A DNA stretch of 64,000 nt from DAIPJH01 sp036770365 (GCA_036770365.1 DAIPJH010000006.1:1-64000); one strand, 5' to 3'. Counted from the first letter of the stretch, positions 52,201 through 62,328 are shown. The notes: generated from the letters alone by a model not told the origin. Program-made: numbers and translations.

Positions 52201-54024
52201 CTACTTCCCCGCCACCACAGGCCAATGCCCCTTGCCGATGGCTGCGGCACTACTATTAGGCTGTTTAAGAAGTGACTGATACACCCAATAATTACGCAGA
52301 ACGTTTTTAACATAGCCACGGGTTTCGCCATAAGGAATCGACTCGATAAACATCAATGGATCTTCAAGTGCTGCGGTTTTTGTCCAGTCCTTGAGGACAT
52401 TTGGTCCTGCATTATAAGCGGCGGCGGTCATGACGATATTGGTGCGGATAGTAGGCTGTGCTTGCAAATGACGAAGATACGCTTGCCCTAAACGCAGATT
52501 ATACGACACATCGTGTAGATTATAACTTGGCATCTCCAACGCACTAAAAGCACTGTTATCATTTGATGCCACTTGATAGGTGTTGACGTTACGTTGTTCC
52601 ATGAAACGTGCTGTAGATGGCATGATCTGCATTAACCCCTGCGCCCCAGCGGGACTACCTGCGCGTGGATTAAAACCTGATTCCTGACGTACGATCGCCA
52701 ACACCAACGCTTTATCAGTACTCGTTTGCAGTGCATTTACCCATGAAGGAAGCTGATATTTTGCGTAACGACGCTGCGCATAATCCCCGTTAGCGCGCTC
52801 CGCCAACGTTACAGGCAACATCGAAAATTCCAATGCTTCCCCAAGTTGACGCATCAACCCTTGCAACGAAGGATTTTGTTGGTAAGCAGTATAAAAGATA
52901 CGTTGTGCATCTTCTTTTTTCCCGATCGCAGCCAGTGCCATGATACGTTTCAAGGTAGCATTTTTCGATGCGGCACTCCACTCTTTGGGCGACAACGCGT
53001 CCACATTCATCACCTGCCATACAGGAGATTGATTGAGCGTTGCCTCTGCAACCTGTCCATAAAAACTATTGGGAAGATTCGCTGCTACACGCAAATAATG
53101 CGCTGCATTGCTACTGTGTTTGAGTGACTCATTGGCACGAAATGCCCAAAACGCCGCCGCTGCCCGTTCTTCGTCCGGTAATGCGCATGCACAGTCCGCC
53201 ATGCTTGCAAAATAGGTTGCAGATAAATCTTTCTGGCCAAGCTGCCACGCACTAAGCCCTGCAAGATAATAGGCTGATGGGCTTTTGCGACCTGATTGCG
53301 CAATGACAGACTGCATCGACGCCAAAACCTGAGAATATTTCCCATCACTAAAGGCTTGTATCGCTTTGCGCCATATTGCAACATCAGCCGCACGAAGTAT
53401 CGGCGCATAAGGATAGGATGTGCCTCGTGTAGCAATAGTAATCGGGGCGTCATCCGCTTCCATTCTAGACAACAACACCGTCGCTTTTGTTTTGTTTTTG
53501 TTAATGCTGCTCTTATTATGATTTTTCCACAGCAACGCTTCTTTAGGATACATCTTTTTAAAGCGCGCATAGATGTCATCGAACTGCTCCATATCACCGT
53601 GCGCATCCAACCAATCCATGAATTGTTTTGCCGTCGGTTGATAACGTGTATCCATATAACGCTGCGCCCACACATAGGGCAGCAATTCACTACTTGTTAG
53701 CTTGAAGATAAATTCATCCGCCTCGCGCCATGCACCAGATTCTTGAAGAGCGAAAATACGAACATAGCGAGAACGATCGTCTTGGGAAAGCCCATACGTT
53801 TCCATGAAATCATAGACATCATGATGTGCATTTGCAGAAGACGCCGCAATCTCGGTCGAGTCTGCATTATGCGATTCGAATAAGGATAATTTCATGACGT
53901 ATTGTGGAACAAATTCGGTCACCACAAACATCATCAAAGCAGAAAGCAAAAGCACCACAAATAAGGTTGCTTCTGATTTGAAATTATCCGACTGTGAAAA
54001 ATGAGGTTGGCTCATTATACCCAT
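52201..54024 (-). CDS. Soluble lytic murein transglycosylase (Slt-type), copy 1
   Basis: Cleaves the glycan of peptidoglycan to give 1,6-anhydro-muropeptides. The 607-aa protein has an N-terminal membrane anchor (about 15-35, TLFVVLLLSALMMFVVTEFV). A long helical superhelix domain with TPR-like parts follows. The C-terminal SLT domain (about 440-590) has catalytic Glu in VRQESGFNPRAGSPAGAQGLMQIMPS, then AAYNAGPNVLKDW and YVKNVLRNYWVYQSLL. The start could be ATG 54024 or ATG 54015. It is the first of two such proteins in this window. Confidence 0.92.
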   Translation of the reverse strand: MGIMSQPHFSQSDNFKSEATLFVVLLLSALMMFVVTEFVPQYVMKLSLFESHNADSTEIAASSANAHHDVYDFMETYGLSQDDRSRYVRIFALQESGAWREADEFIFKLTSSELLPYVWAQRYMDTRYQPTAKQFMDWLDAHGDMEQFDDIYARFKKMYPKEALLWKNHNKSSINKNKTKATVLLSRMEADDAPITIATRGTSYPYAPILRAADVAIWRKAIQAFSDGKYSQVLASMQSVIAQSGRKSPSAYYLAGLSAWQLGQKDLSATYFASMADCACALPDEERAAAAFWAFRANESLKHSSNAAHYLRVAANLPNSFYGQVAEATLNQSPVWQVMNVDALSPKEWSAASKNATLKRIMALAAIGKKEDAQRIFYTAYQQNPSLQGLMRQLGEALEFSMLPVTLAERANGDYAQRRYAKYQLPSWVNALQTSTDKALVLAIVRQESGFNPRAGSPAGAQGLMQIMPSTARFMEQRNVNTYQVASNDNSAFSALEMPSYNLHDVSYNLRLGQAYLRHLQAQPTIRTNIVMTAAAYNAGPNVLKDWTKTAALEDPLMFIESIPYGETRGYVKNVLRNYWVYQSLLKQPNSSAAAIGKGHWPVVAGK

Positions 54025-54091
54025 TCAGAATCATTTATAAGGACGGTGTATATAGGTTAACTCATCTGTAAAATCAAGAAAAAATGCGTAA

Positions 54092-54117
54092 ATGCATTAA
54101 TTATCAGGTTAATGCAT
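54092..54117 (-). terminator. Inverted repeat, probable terminator of the NlpC/P60 gene
   Basis: A perfect 9-bp inverted repeat (ATGCATTAA / TTAATGCAT) around an 8-nt loop lies 47 bp past the NlpC/P60 stop. On the minus strand it is followed six bases later by a run of T residues. Confidence 0.5.
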
Positions 54118-54164
54118 GTTAATACTCATCTTTTTTTGTTTCGTAATCGTTGGTTTTCTGCCGT

Positions 54165-54647
54165 TTATCGGGGTAGCTCAAGACGATATACCATACATAT
54201 TTTTGACCGCCAAAAACCATCTAAACGATGTTCGATCACAGCTTTACAGGGGGCATACGCATGAATAATCCCCCAATCATCCTCTCCATAATCACTAATA
54301 AAGGCGAGATGCTGGGCATTACCATCCATTTCAAGCAGCACAACATCCGCAAGCTGAAATGCTTTTTGTTCTGGTATACGCTGCATCGCTTTATCCAGAT
54401 CACGGATCAGTCGAGCTTGAGAAGGCTGTTTGCTATAATCATACGTATCATGGCGGATAAACGCCTGCCCCTCTTTATCACAAAGTTGCAATGTACTCGC
54501 AACCCCCATTAACAATCCGAGGCAATCCACCCCACCTTTTTCATATAAGGATTTTTTGCGCCTCCCTTGATGAAGAAACCGCGTTCCCAACCATGACCTT
54601 GCTTCCATTACAACTTTTTGCTGCAACGCAATATACGCTTTTTCCAT
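54165..54647 (-). CDS. NlpC/P60 peptidase, phage/GTA type
   Basis: A 160-aa cysteine peptidase that cleaves peptidoglycan peptides. The phage/GTA NlpC/P60 pattern is EARSWLGTRFLHQGRR, then Cys42 in GVDCLGLL, and His113 in AQHLAFI, with a following HAYAPCKAVIEHRLD. The longer open frame upstream is without a plausible start; I choose ATG 54647. In gene transfer agents this gene precedes the tail tip genes, but here no other tail gene is adjacent, so it may have been kept for wall processing or be a relic. Confidence 0.8.
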   Translation of the reverse strand: MEKAYIALQQKVVMEARSWLGTRFLHQGRRKKSLYEKGGVDCLGLLMGVASTLQLCDKEGQAFIRHDTYDYSKQPSQARLIRDLDKAMQRIPEQKAFQLADVVLLEMDGNAQHLAFISDYGEDDWGIIHAYAPCKAVIEHRLDGFWRSKICMVYRLELPR

Positions 54648-54886
54648 TATCTCATCCCACGAGATTATCATCATAATATGACATATTAATGATTCAAAAT
54701 GAGGTGCGGAAGCACCAAAATTTTTTGCAGAGCAACGTGAGATAAATCTACTATGCTTGCGCATTATATAATTTTTTGCTTTAATCACTTTGCAGCATAC
54801 AAGGAAAACGAGATAACTCATTTCCTTATATGCTGCACGAAATAACATCCCCCAATAGCCAATGCCCCAACCCAATGGAGGTTGCC

Positions 54887-55351
54887 ATGCGTATCAGTGA
54901 CATCATGACCAAAAACCCCACCTATATTACCCCTGACGTATCGGTGCAAACCGCAGCGCGCATGATGAGCATGCTTAATTGTGGCGCGCTTCTCATTGCT
55001 GAAGATGATCGTCTGTGTGGTTTTCTAACTGACAGGGATATTGCCTTACGCTGCGTCGCAGAAGGCAAAAACATTGGAGAAACCTGTGTGGGAGAAGTTA
55101 TGACCCATAAGGTATTATATTGTTATGAAGACGAAACCCCCGAAGCGGTCGCAGACAATATGTATCGTAACAATATCGTACGACTAGCAGTGTTAGACCG
55201 AAAAAAACGCCTTCGCGGCATCATCACTCACGGAGATATTGCGCGTGCTGTCGCCATGTGGAATCTGCAAGGTCGTATGCTTGGCAGTAAAGTCACCATG
55301 CTGGCAGCACAAGCAGACCGAGAAAACATTAAAGCACGACATTTTGCTTAA
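54887..55351 (+). CDS. CBS-domain pair protein
   Basis: A 154-aa protein consisting of two CBS domains, which bind adenine nucleotides. The first has MRISDIMTKNPTYITPDVSVQTAARMM and GFLTDRDIALRCVAEG; the second has VGEVMTHKVLYCYEDETPEAVADNM and GIITHGDIARAV. I use ATG 54887 because GGAGG lies 5 nt upstream. There is no catalytic domain, so it is a stand-alone sensor. Its 5' region is divergent from the NlpC/P60 gene. Confidence 0.88.
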   Translation: MRISDIMTKNPTYITPDVSVQTAARMMSMLNCGALLIAEDDRLCGFLTDRDIALRCVAEGKNIGETCVGEVMTHKVLYCYEDETPEAVADNMYRNNIVRLAVLDRKKRLRGIITHGDIARAVAMWNLQGRMLGSKVTMLAAQADRENIKARHFA

Positions 55352-55420
55352 GATTGTTTTTACGTATAACTAGGCAGAACCTAAATCCATCCGAGACCTG
55401 CAGCACCTAAAAATAAAAAA

Positions 55421-56965
55421 TCAAGCCAACTCGGATAGTGCAATAGGTAATGTTTGTGTGAGGTCTTCTGCCATAAGACCTAGTCCTGCGATATCTCCTG
55501 CACGTCCGTGAAGCCACGCACCTGCGCTTGCGGCATCAAAAGCATGCATACCTGACGCTAACAACCCGCCGATCGCTCCTGCTAACACATCACCTGCCCC
55601 CGCAGTCGCAAGTGAAGGTGGGGCGTTATTGTTGATAATGACACGTCCATCAGGATGCGCAATCACGGTATCATTACCTTTTAGTAACACGACCGCACCG
55701 CTCATCACCGCCGCCGCCCGTGCGCGAGTTATCTTATCGTGTACCATAGTAGCTGTATCGTTTTTAGTAATAAAAAGACGATGAAATTCGCCTTCATGGG
55801 GCGTCATCACCACATGTGATGCACTGCGCTTAATAGCAGCAAAGAGAATATCACGTGCGCCCTCCTCATGTGAAAACACAGAAAGCGCATCCGCATCCAT
55901 GACCAAGGGTACATTTGCATGTAATGCTGCCAACACCGCGCCACGTGTACGACGATTCACCCCACTCGCAGGGCCAACTACTACACAATAACGTCTCAAC
56001 CCACCAAGTAAAGCTTCAATGGCAGCACCATCCTCTGCGATCTCTGTCATAATAGAAGTGCAATGCGCCGCATAAATAGGCAGGCTCTCACGATCACACG
56101 CTACTGTTACTGCACCGCACAATCGTGCCGCCGCGGTCGCTGCCAACCGTGCTGCCCCAGTGTGAGCAACATCGCCACCAATGACCAACACTGCACCACG
56201 ACTATATTTATGGCTATCTAGCCGTGGAAATGGTAAATTGTCTCGCCACAGCATGGGTTGGTTTTCATGAAGAGAGGCCTGCATTGCTTTAACCTGTGGT
56301 TCAATTTCTATATCCGCCAACACAATTTCACCACATGATGCTTTTGCAGGTAAAAGTAAATGTGCTGGCTTCTTCGCCCCAAAAGTCACAGTAACGTCTG
56401 CTTTAATGGTATGCGCTACCCCACCAAGCGGCTCGCCTGTGTCCGCATGAAAACCCGAAGGAATATCTACTGAAAAGACCTTAGCTTTACTTGCACGCAC
56501 CTGTTTTACAACAGTTAATATCTCACCCTCAATGGCTCGTATCAGTCCTGTTCCAAACAACGCATCCACCACCACATCATCACGCGTTCCCATGAAATTA
56601 GCGAGTGGTTCTATCACCGCATGTGGAGATGCCAAAAATGCTTTCGCGGCAAGCAACGCATCCCCAGAAAGATCTTCCACCGTGACTGCACATAGACAAC
56701 GCACTCGAAAGCCTTCATTTGCTAAGAACTGTGCCACCACAAAACCATCGCCACCATTATTACCGCTACCACATAGCACCCAAAACGTTAGATCCTCAAG
56801 TGGAAGTCGCTGCATCATCACCGTGAACACGGCATGCCCCGCATTCTGCATCATTACAAATCCTGAGACACCTGCCGCCACAGCAGCACCCTCGGCGACA
56901 CGCATCTGCTCCACCGTCAACACGTCTGTTAAGACATTATGCGAAAAAATATTCAAATCTTGCAT
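55421..56965 (-). CDS. nnrD: Bifunctional NAD(P)H-hydrate repair enzyme
   Basis: Repairs damaged NAD(P)HX: an N-terminal epimerase (YjeF_N, GSGNNGGDGFVVAQFL and VDALFGTGL, then VFSVDIPSGFHADTGEP) fused to a C-terminal ADP/ATP-dependent dehydratase (MTPHEGEFHRLF, and GAGDVLAGAIGGLLASGMHAFDAA near the end). The 514-aa fusion is the common bacterial form. ATG 56965 is my start; GTG 56980 extends it by five residues. Confidence 0.94.
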   Translation of the reverse strand: MQDLNIFSHNVLTDVLTVEQMRVAEGAAVAAGVSGFVMMQNAGHAVFTVMMQRLPLEDLTFWVLCGSGNNGGDGFVVAQFLANEGFRVRCLCAVTVEDLSGDALLAAKAFLASPHAVIEPLANFMGTRDDVVVDALFGTGLIRAIEGEILTVVKQVRASKAKVFSVDIPSGFHADTGEPLGGVAHTIKADVTVTFGAKKPAHLLLPAKASCGEIVLADIEIEPQVKAMQASLHENQPMLWRDNLPFPRLDSHKYSRGAVLVIGGDVAHTGAARLAATAAARLCGAVTVACDRESLPIYAAHCTSIMTEIAEDGAAIEALLGGLRRYCVVVGPASGVNRRTRGAVLAALHANVPLVMDADALSVFSHEEGARDILFAAIKRSASHVVMTPHEGEFHRLFITKNDTATMVHDKITRARAAAVMSGAVVLLKGNDTVIAHPDGRVIINNNAPPSLATAGAGDVLAGAIGGLLASGMHAFDAASAGAWLHGRAGDIAGLGLMAEDLTQTLPIALSELA

Positions 56966-57009
56966 AGACCATCTATACACGACACAACAGGATGTGTATA
57001 GATAGAACT

Positions 57010-59106
57010 ATGAAAACAAGATACGCGCTCACATCTTCTCACCTGCTGCGTCATTTCTGGCGCGCATGTCTTGCGACGTCTTTGCTTGTACACCTCAGCA
57101 TACCCCCTGTATTTGCAGCCCAAAATGCACACAATAAAACATCTGTCTCTACGACAAAACACACTAAAAAATCTCTCCAAAAAAATAAAACAAAAAAATC
57201 AGCGGTCAAAGAACCCGTACCCGTAACATTGCGCGGAGATACACCGCCTGCCTTTTTGGCTGTGGAACGCAAACAATGGGACATTGCTCGCGCCCTTGCC
57301 TATAACTCCCATAACAGCTATGTGAACACAGCAGTGGAATGGTATTACTTGACCCAGACCACAGAATTTCCATCCTTTGACATTATCAGCCGCTTCATTG
57401 ATCTGCATCCAGATTTTCCTCTCATGGACAAACTGCTCCGTCGTGCTGAGATTGCCGTTTTAGGGGATGGACTAAGTCATGAGACACGTGCGCAATGGTT
57501 TGCTAAACATCCACCCATGACTGCGCTAGGCAAACTCATTGCCGCAGAACTAACGGGTAAAGTTGATAAAGCGGTTGTACTCAATGCTTGGATTTATGGT
57601 GATCTTAGCCATAAACAGGCAATGCGCATTGCCAACACCTACCGCCAATGGATTGATCGCGCTGCCTATACCCAGCGCGTTGATAACCTACTTTGGCAGC
57701 AGCAAGCATCTGAGGCACTTGAACTCATGAACTATATAACACCTGATTATCAGCCTGTAGTGAAGGCACGTATCGCACTAATGAAAGACGCCCCCGATGC
57801 GGTCAGCAAAACCAACGCCATCACTAAAACTTACGCAGAGGATAAAGGGCTACTCTTTGAACGCATGCAATATCGTTTGCGCCGAGAGGATGAAGTGGGA
57901 GTAGAAGAAATATTGCTCCATATCAGTGAGGTCGATGACCTTCCACATGCAGATCTATGGTGGCCTGCGCGCAAACGCGCCATCCGAGAAGCTTTGCAAG
58001 CAGGACGTTATCAAACTGCTGCCAAGCTTGCCAATGCGCACGGCGTCGATCGCTCTGATCGTGAAGAACTCTCTGAAGCGTTGTTTTTGCAAGGCTGGGT
58101 TGCATTGGTTTTTCAGCATGATGCTAAAACAAGTTACGCCGCTTTCAAAGAACTTTACGATGTAGTGCAGTACCCTATCAGCCGCGCACGCGCTGCCTAT
58201 TGGGCTGCTCGTGCCAGCGACAAACTCGATCAAAAAGACGAGGCAAAACATTGGTATGAAATTGCAGCAAGCTATCCCACTTTGTTTTATGGACAGATCG
58301 CTCACCAACATCTTTACGGTAACGCACCGCTGACATTAACGCCCGAACCCAAGATTACCGATGCAGAACTTGATGCCTATATCAAACAATATCCTTTAGC
58401 TGGTCTCGTAAAAGGCTTGATACGCTCAGGCGCGTCAGAATTTACTATGCCATTCTTGCGACAGCTCGCTAAAGCAGCAAACTCCCCCAAAGAGTCCGCC
58501 CTTGCCGTGACGCTCGCCAAACGCACGAACCGCCAAGATTATGTCATGCGCATTGCCAAAGAGGTATGGCAGGAACATCAGGTTATGATGACAGAAACCA
58601 GCTATCCTGTTATCCCACTTCCATCATTACTACCAAAATCCTTTGACCCTGCAATTGCCCTTGCTATCGCACGTCAAGAAAGTCTATTTTACAGCATGGC
58701 AACCAGTCCCGCTGGCGCACGTGGTTTGATGCAAATCCTACCGAGTACTGCAAAAATCGTTGCAAAAAAACTTGGGTTTAATGTGGATGCCAGCCAACTT
58801 TATCAACCACAAACAAATCTACAAATTGGCAGCAATTATATTCATGAGCTTATCACCAAATTCGATGGCTCTCTAGTGATGGCGATTGCGGGATATAACG
58901 CTGGCCCCGGTAGACCCAACAGATGGGCGCAAACCTTCGGTCGCCCTAACGGCAATTTACACCAAACCATCAATTGGATTGAAATGATACCCTACAACGA
59001 AACCCGTAATTATGTCATGCGCGTACTAGAAAATTATCAGGTCTATCGTTCATTGCTGAGTGCAGGAAAGGCAATTCCTAATATTAACGAAGCGACGTCT
59101 AAATAG
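57010..59106 (+). CDS. Soluble lytic murein transglycosylase (Slt-type), copy 2
   Basis: A 698-aa wall-cleaving enzyme. A signal-peptide-like segment (about 16-40, ACLATSLLVHLSIPPVFAAQ) is followed by a Lys/Thr-rich linker and a long helical repeat region. The C-terminal SLT domain (about 540-690) has catalytic Glu in ARQESLFYSMATSPAGARGLM and AIAGYNAGPGRPNRW. The C-terminal YVMRVLENYQVYRSLL mirrors that of the copy at 52201. Length exceeds E. coli Slt70. ATG 57010 is preferred to GTG 56992. Its end overlaps the end of the ABC gene by 8 bp. Confidence 0.92.
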   Translation: MKTRYALTSSHLLRHFWRACLATSLLVHLSIPPVFAAQNAHNKTSVSTTKHTKKSLQKNKTKKSAVKEPVPVTLRGDTPPAFLAVERKQWDIARALAYNSHNSYVNTAVEWYYLTQTTEFPSFDIISRFIDLHPDFPLMDKLLRRAEIAVLGDGLSHETRAQWFAKHPPMTALGKLIAAELTGKVDKAVVLNAWIYGDLSHKQAMRIANTYRQWIDRAAYTQRVDNLLWQQQASEALELMNYITPDYQPVVKARIALMKDAPDAVSKTNAITKTYAEDKGLLFERMQYRLRREDEVGVEEILLHISEVDDLPHADLWWPARKRAIREALQAGRYQTAAKLANAHGVDRSDREELSEALFLQGWVALVFQHDAKTSYAAFKELYDVVQYPISRARAAYWAARASDKLDQKDEAKHWYEIAASYPTLFYGQIAHQHLYGNAPLTLTPEPKITDAELDAYIKQYPLAGLVKGLIRSGASEFTMPFLRQLAKAANSPKESALAVTLAKRTNRQDYVMRIAKEVWQEHQVMMTETSYPVIPLPSLLPKSFDPAIALAIARQESLFYSMATSPAGARGLMQILPSTAKIVAKKLGFNVDASQLYQPQTNLQIGSNYIHELITKFDGSLVMAIAGYNAGPGRPNRWAQTFGRPNGNLHQTINWIEMIPYNETRNYVMRVLENYQVYRSLLSAGKAIPNINEATSK

Positions 59107-60460
59107 ACTGATTGTCGACACGACTTACTTCACAACGCAAACCAATATCGACCAAGCCTGTTGGCTGCATGTCTCCTTCACGGTCCAGCTGGGGCAAAAC
59201 ACGACATTGCAGTGCATCAACAATACGGTGAAGAAAAATATCACTACTATCATGCAGTTCTGTTACACCGCAGTTAATGAAATACACACCCTCGCTCAAA
59301 TTACACGTAAAATGAAACACAACATCAACCACATCCCCTACCTGCGCATGAAGAAGTTGATGAGTATAAGCATTACAAATTGCCCCCGCGAGCTGCTGTC
59401 CTGTCCGCGTTTTAAAAAATGTTGCAAAGCGTACGCGCCCACACACCGTATGAAAGGTAACGCGGTAATGTAATGCATAATCCTTACCCGCATGAAGCAA
59501 ACTGGTCGGTTTTCCTTCAGCATCTTTTACCACAGGACAGCTAATTTCCGCACCATTCATAGGATATTCCACACGTGTCTCAGGCAATTTCATCAAACCA
59601 TGTGCATCTGCAATCTGGTTTTCTGCTTCTGCATGAGCTTCTGCACTTGATTGTGTTGCAAGGCGAAGCTGCGTAGAAAATTGTTCTTTGATCTCCTGAC
59701 GAATTGCCTCACGCGTTGCCTCTGGTGCAAAAATCATTTTGTGATACGCCGTGACCACTTCTTTAGGAGAAGCTTGCATCAGCAATTCACCGCGATCCAA
59801 CAACACTGCACGTGAACATAATTCAATCATCGTCTCCGCCGCATGCGAAACAAATAAAATCGTTTTACCTTGTTCTTGCAATGACTTAAGACGAGCAAAA
59901 CATTTCCGCTGAAAAGATTCATCACCCACGGCCAATGCCTCATCCACGATCAAAATATCTGGCTCAACTGAAATTGCTACCGCAAAAGCAAGGCGGACAT
60001 ACATCCCGCTTGAATAGGTTTTGACAGGACGTTCTAAAAACTCTTTAGGCAAACCCGAAAAGTTCACGATATCATCATAGCGTTCCGCGATTTCTTCACG
60101 TGATAACCCCAAAATAGAGGCATTTAACCAAATATTCTCACGTCCTGAGAATTCAGGATTAAATCCTGCACCAAGCTCTAACAATGCCGAGATGCGCCCT
60201 TTAACCTCAATATTCCCCGTGCTAGGGGTCAATGTCCCACAGATCATTTGCAGTAAGGTAGATTTTCCTGAACCGTTACACCCAATAATACCCACCGTTT
60301 CACCTTGGAAAATATCCAAAGAAAGTGTTTTGAGTGCTTCATGCTCTGTGAAGTAATGGCGATGGCGTAGCACCATCTGCTTAAGACGATCCTTCGGACT
60401 TGCATAAATCTTGTAATGTTTAGAAACATCACGAATAGAAATGGAACATTGCTGGGTCAT
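59099..60460 (-). CDS. Wzt-like polysaccharide export ATPase
   Basis: The 453-aa ATPase of an ABC polysaccharide exporter. The N-terminal half has Walker A GCNGSGKST, the signature YSSGMYVRLAFAVA and Walker B DILIVDEALAVGD; ISALLELGAGFNPEFSGREN is typical of KpsT/Wzt-type. The C-terminal part (about 260-450) looks like the Wzt carbohydrate-binding domain, which recognises the modified O-antigen terminus. A partner permease (wzm) is not in this window. It connects with GalU/Ugd nucleotide-sugar supply. Confidence 0.88.
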   Translation of the reverse strand: MTQQCSISIRDVSKHYKIYASPKDRLKQMVLRHRHYFTEHEALKTLSLDIFQGETVGIIGCNGSGKSTLLQMICGTLTPSTGNIEVKGRISALLELGAGFNPEFSGRENIWLNASILGLSREEIAERYDDIVNFSGLPKEFLERPVKTYSSGMYVRLAFAVAISVEPDILIVDEALAVGDESFQRKCFARLKSLQEQGKTILFVSHAAETMIELCSRAVLLDRGELLMQASPKEVVTAYHKMIFAPEATREAIRQEIKEQFSTQLRLATQSSAEAHAEAENQIADAHGLMKLPETRVEYPMNGAEISCPVVKDAEGKPTSLLHAGKDYALHYRVTFHTVCGRVRFATFFKTRTGQQLAGAICNAYTHQLLHAQVGDVVDVVFHFTCNLSEGVYFINCGVTELHDSSDIFLHRIVDALQCRVLPQLDREGDMQPTGLVDIGLRCEVSRVDNQSI

Positions 60461-60474
60461 GTGATGATAGAAGC

Positions 60475-61669
60475 TTATTTTGCTTGAGGATTCAAGGTAT
60501 CATCGACCGTTTCGCGCAATTTTCTATCTTCTGCCAATTCCATTGTTAATTGTTTTGCGCGTACAGGTGACATTTTAGCAAGCACAGGAGCAACTTTACG
60601 CTCATTCATTTTGTCCACGACCATTACCAACACGGGCATTTCCAACTCATCAAAAATACGCGCCGCATCCACAGGCTTCATATTTTCATAGATTTTGACC
60701 AATGACTTAATTTTTTCATCTTCATGTTTATTATATTCCACCAGCAAACCCTTAACCGTTTCCTCAAGCTTTTTGGTTTCGGCGATCTTTTTATCTAGAC
60801 GCACTTCAGTTGCTTCAAGCAAACGCTCTTTGGTGCGTACATCATCTTCCCACTTTGCTAATTCTTCACGACGCGAAGACAGGCTTTCTAAAATATCTAC
60901 CTCAACTTGAGAAAACTCACGCTTTTCTGGTTTTTTTGGTTTTTCTACTTTCTTAGCCTCTTTTTTGGCTTCGTCCTTCTTTTCTCCACCGTGTTCACCT
61001 TCAGACTTATGCTCCCCTTCGGCAGCTTTATCGCCTTCTGCGGGTTTATCTCCCTCAGTCTTGGATTCGTCTTTTTTCTCACTCTCTTTAGGAGCGTCCC
61101 CTTCAGNNNNNNNNNNNNNNNNNNNNNNNNNNNNNNNNNNNNNNNNNNNNNNNNNNNNNNNNNNNNNNNNNNNNNNNNNNNNNNNNNNNNNNNNNNNNNN
61201 NNNNNNACTTATGTTCCCCTTCAGCAGGCTTATCGCCCTCGCTTTTTGCTTCGTCTTTTTTCTCACTCTCTTTAGGAGCATCACCTTCAGACTTATGTTC
61301 CCCTTCAGCAGGCTTATCGCCCTCGCTTTTTGCTTCGTCTTTTTTAGCGTCACCCTCTGGCTTCTTCTCTTCCTCTGTCTTTGTTTTTTCCTTATCGCTT
61401 TCTTCTTTTGCTTTTGCGGCAGCTTCTTCCTCCGGACTAATAGCTTGAGCATTTGACGCAAGAAAACGCTCCGAGAGTTCATTCGTACCACGAATGATGT
61501 CCGCGACTTTAATACCAAGCAATAATGTCGCAAAAGCAATCGTCACAGGAATCAAACGACCACGCACCAACGCCCCCATAAAGGAGGGTGGCGTACTTGA
61601 GGTTGCTACAATCGCAAGCGATCTTTGCTTTGCACGTGCTTTGGTCTGTGTTTTTTTCTTAGTCGCCAT
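60475..61669 (-). CDS. MotE-like flagellar membrane protein with repeat linker (gapped)
   Basis: The protein starts at ATG 61669, has a membrane helix (about 38-58, RLIPVTIAFATLLLGIKVADI), then a very charged Lys/Glu/Gly repeat linker, then a coiled coil and a C-terminal MgtE-N-like domain (KSLVKIYENMKPVDAARIF, MPVLVMVVDKM, VAPVLAKMSPVRAKQLTMELA). This layout resembles MotE/FlbE-type chaperones of the flagellar motor. A 100-N gap (61107-61206) interrupts the linker; the two parts lie in different frames as printed but join in frame if the gap is removed or is a multiple of 84 bp. It is last in the fliL-fliM cluster. Confidence 0.8.
61023..61346 (-). repeat. 84-bp coding tandem repeat with assembly gap
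   Basis: Unit 61207-61290 and the first 55 bases of 61291-61345 are identical; the segment before the gap ends in the same CCTTCAG boundary. Each unit encodes 28 residues beginning SEGDAPKESEKKDEAKSEGD. Ns at 61107-61206 are a placeholder of unknown true length. Confidence 0.88.
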
Positions 61670-61715
61670 ATCGAACTCTACCTTGTTCTATAGTGCCTTA
61701 CGCACACATCATGCA

Positions 61716-62327
61716 TCAAGCTTTGTTTTTTAATGCATCCAATAAATCTTGCTCTGCTTTACTGCGCATGCGCACTCCTGCCACGCGCTGCCCCTGCGCA
61801 GGTGGACGACGTGATTCAGTGTCTTCCGTTGGCACAGATGGCGGCTCTGGACGAACAGGACGACGCGCTGCACCCGCAGCGTTGCTCGATGCTTGACGTG
61901 CCGCCGTTATTTCTGCTGCCGCTGACGATGCGCTAGACCGTCCACCACCAACATTACCTCGCGGCGCACCTGCATTTTGAGGAGCGGTTGCTCCACGTGC
62001 GCCAGAAATATCTGACTCCATACGATCCGCAAGTTTAGACCCTTTTTCAATCATAAATGCAAGATCATCCGCCAAAAAATTAGCTTTATCCAAACGCGCT
62101 TGAATATTTTCATTGATCTTTTTACTGGCTTTATGGATCTCATTAATGCTGAGGGTGGCTTTTTGCGTTGACTCATCAAAACGCTGAATCAACTGCGCCA
62201 ATTCACTTTTACTATCTTGCAACACACGAATGCGTTTATTCAGTTTGATACAATAGACAATCATCACCGAAAGCAACGTGGCGACAACAATATCCAACAA
62301 TAACGATGCAATAATACTACCGCCCAT
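61716..62327 (-). CDS. Membrane-anchored coiled-coil protein, DUF6468-like
   Basis: A 203-aa protein with an N-terminal membrane helix (about 7-26, SLLLDIVVATLLSVMIVYCI), then a coiled coil (about 30-100, ELAQLIQRFDESTQKATLSI; ASKKINENIQARLDKANFLADDL). An Ala/Gly/Arg/Pro-rich segment follows, with a final helix SKAEQDLLDALKN. This layout, directly after fliM, is that of the flagellum-linked DUF6468 family of alphaproteobacteria. Its role is not known to me. It starts one base after the fliM stop. Confidence 0.65.
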   Translation of the reverse strand: MGGSIIASLLLDIVVATLLSVMIVYCIKLNKRIRVLQDSKSELAQLIQRFDESTQKATLSINEIHKASKKINENIQARLDKANFLADDLAFMIEKGSKLADRMESDISGARGATAPQNAGAPRGNVGGGRSSASSAAAEITAARQASSNAAGAARRPVRPEPPSVPTEDTESRRPPAQGQRVAGVRMRSKAEQDLLDALKNKA

Positions 62328-62328
62328 A

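Noticed and set aside
60907..61456. Phe/Leu/Ser-rich plus-strand frames
   Set aside because: Antisense reading of the Lys/Glu repeat of the MotE-like gene.
60475..61669. Frameshift or two separate genes around the N gap
   Set aside because: The frame difference equals the 100-N placeholder; the two halves join in frame at a repeat boundary, so it is one gene.
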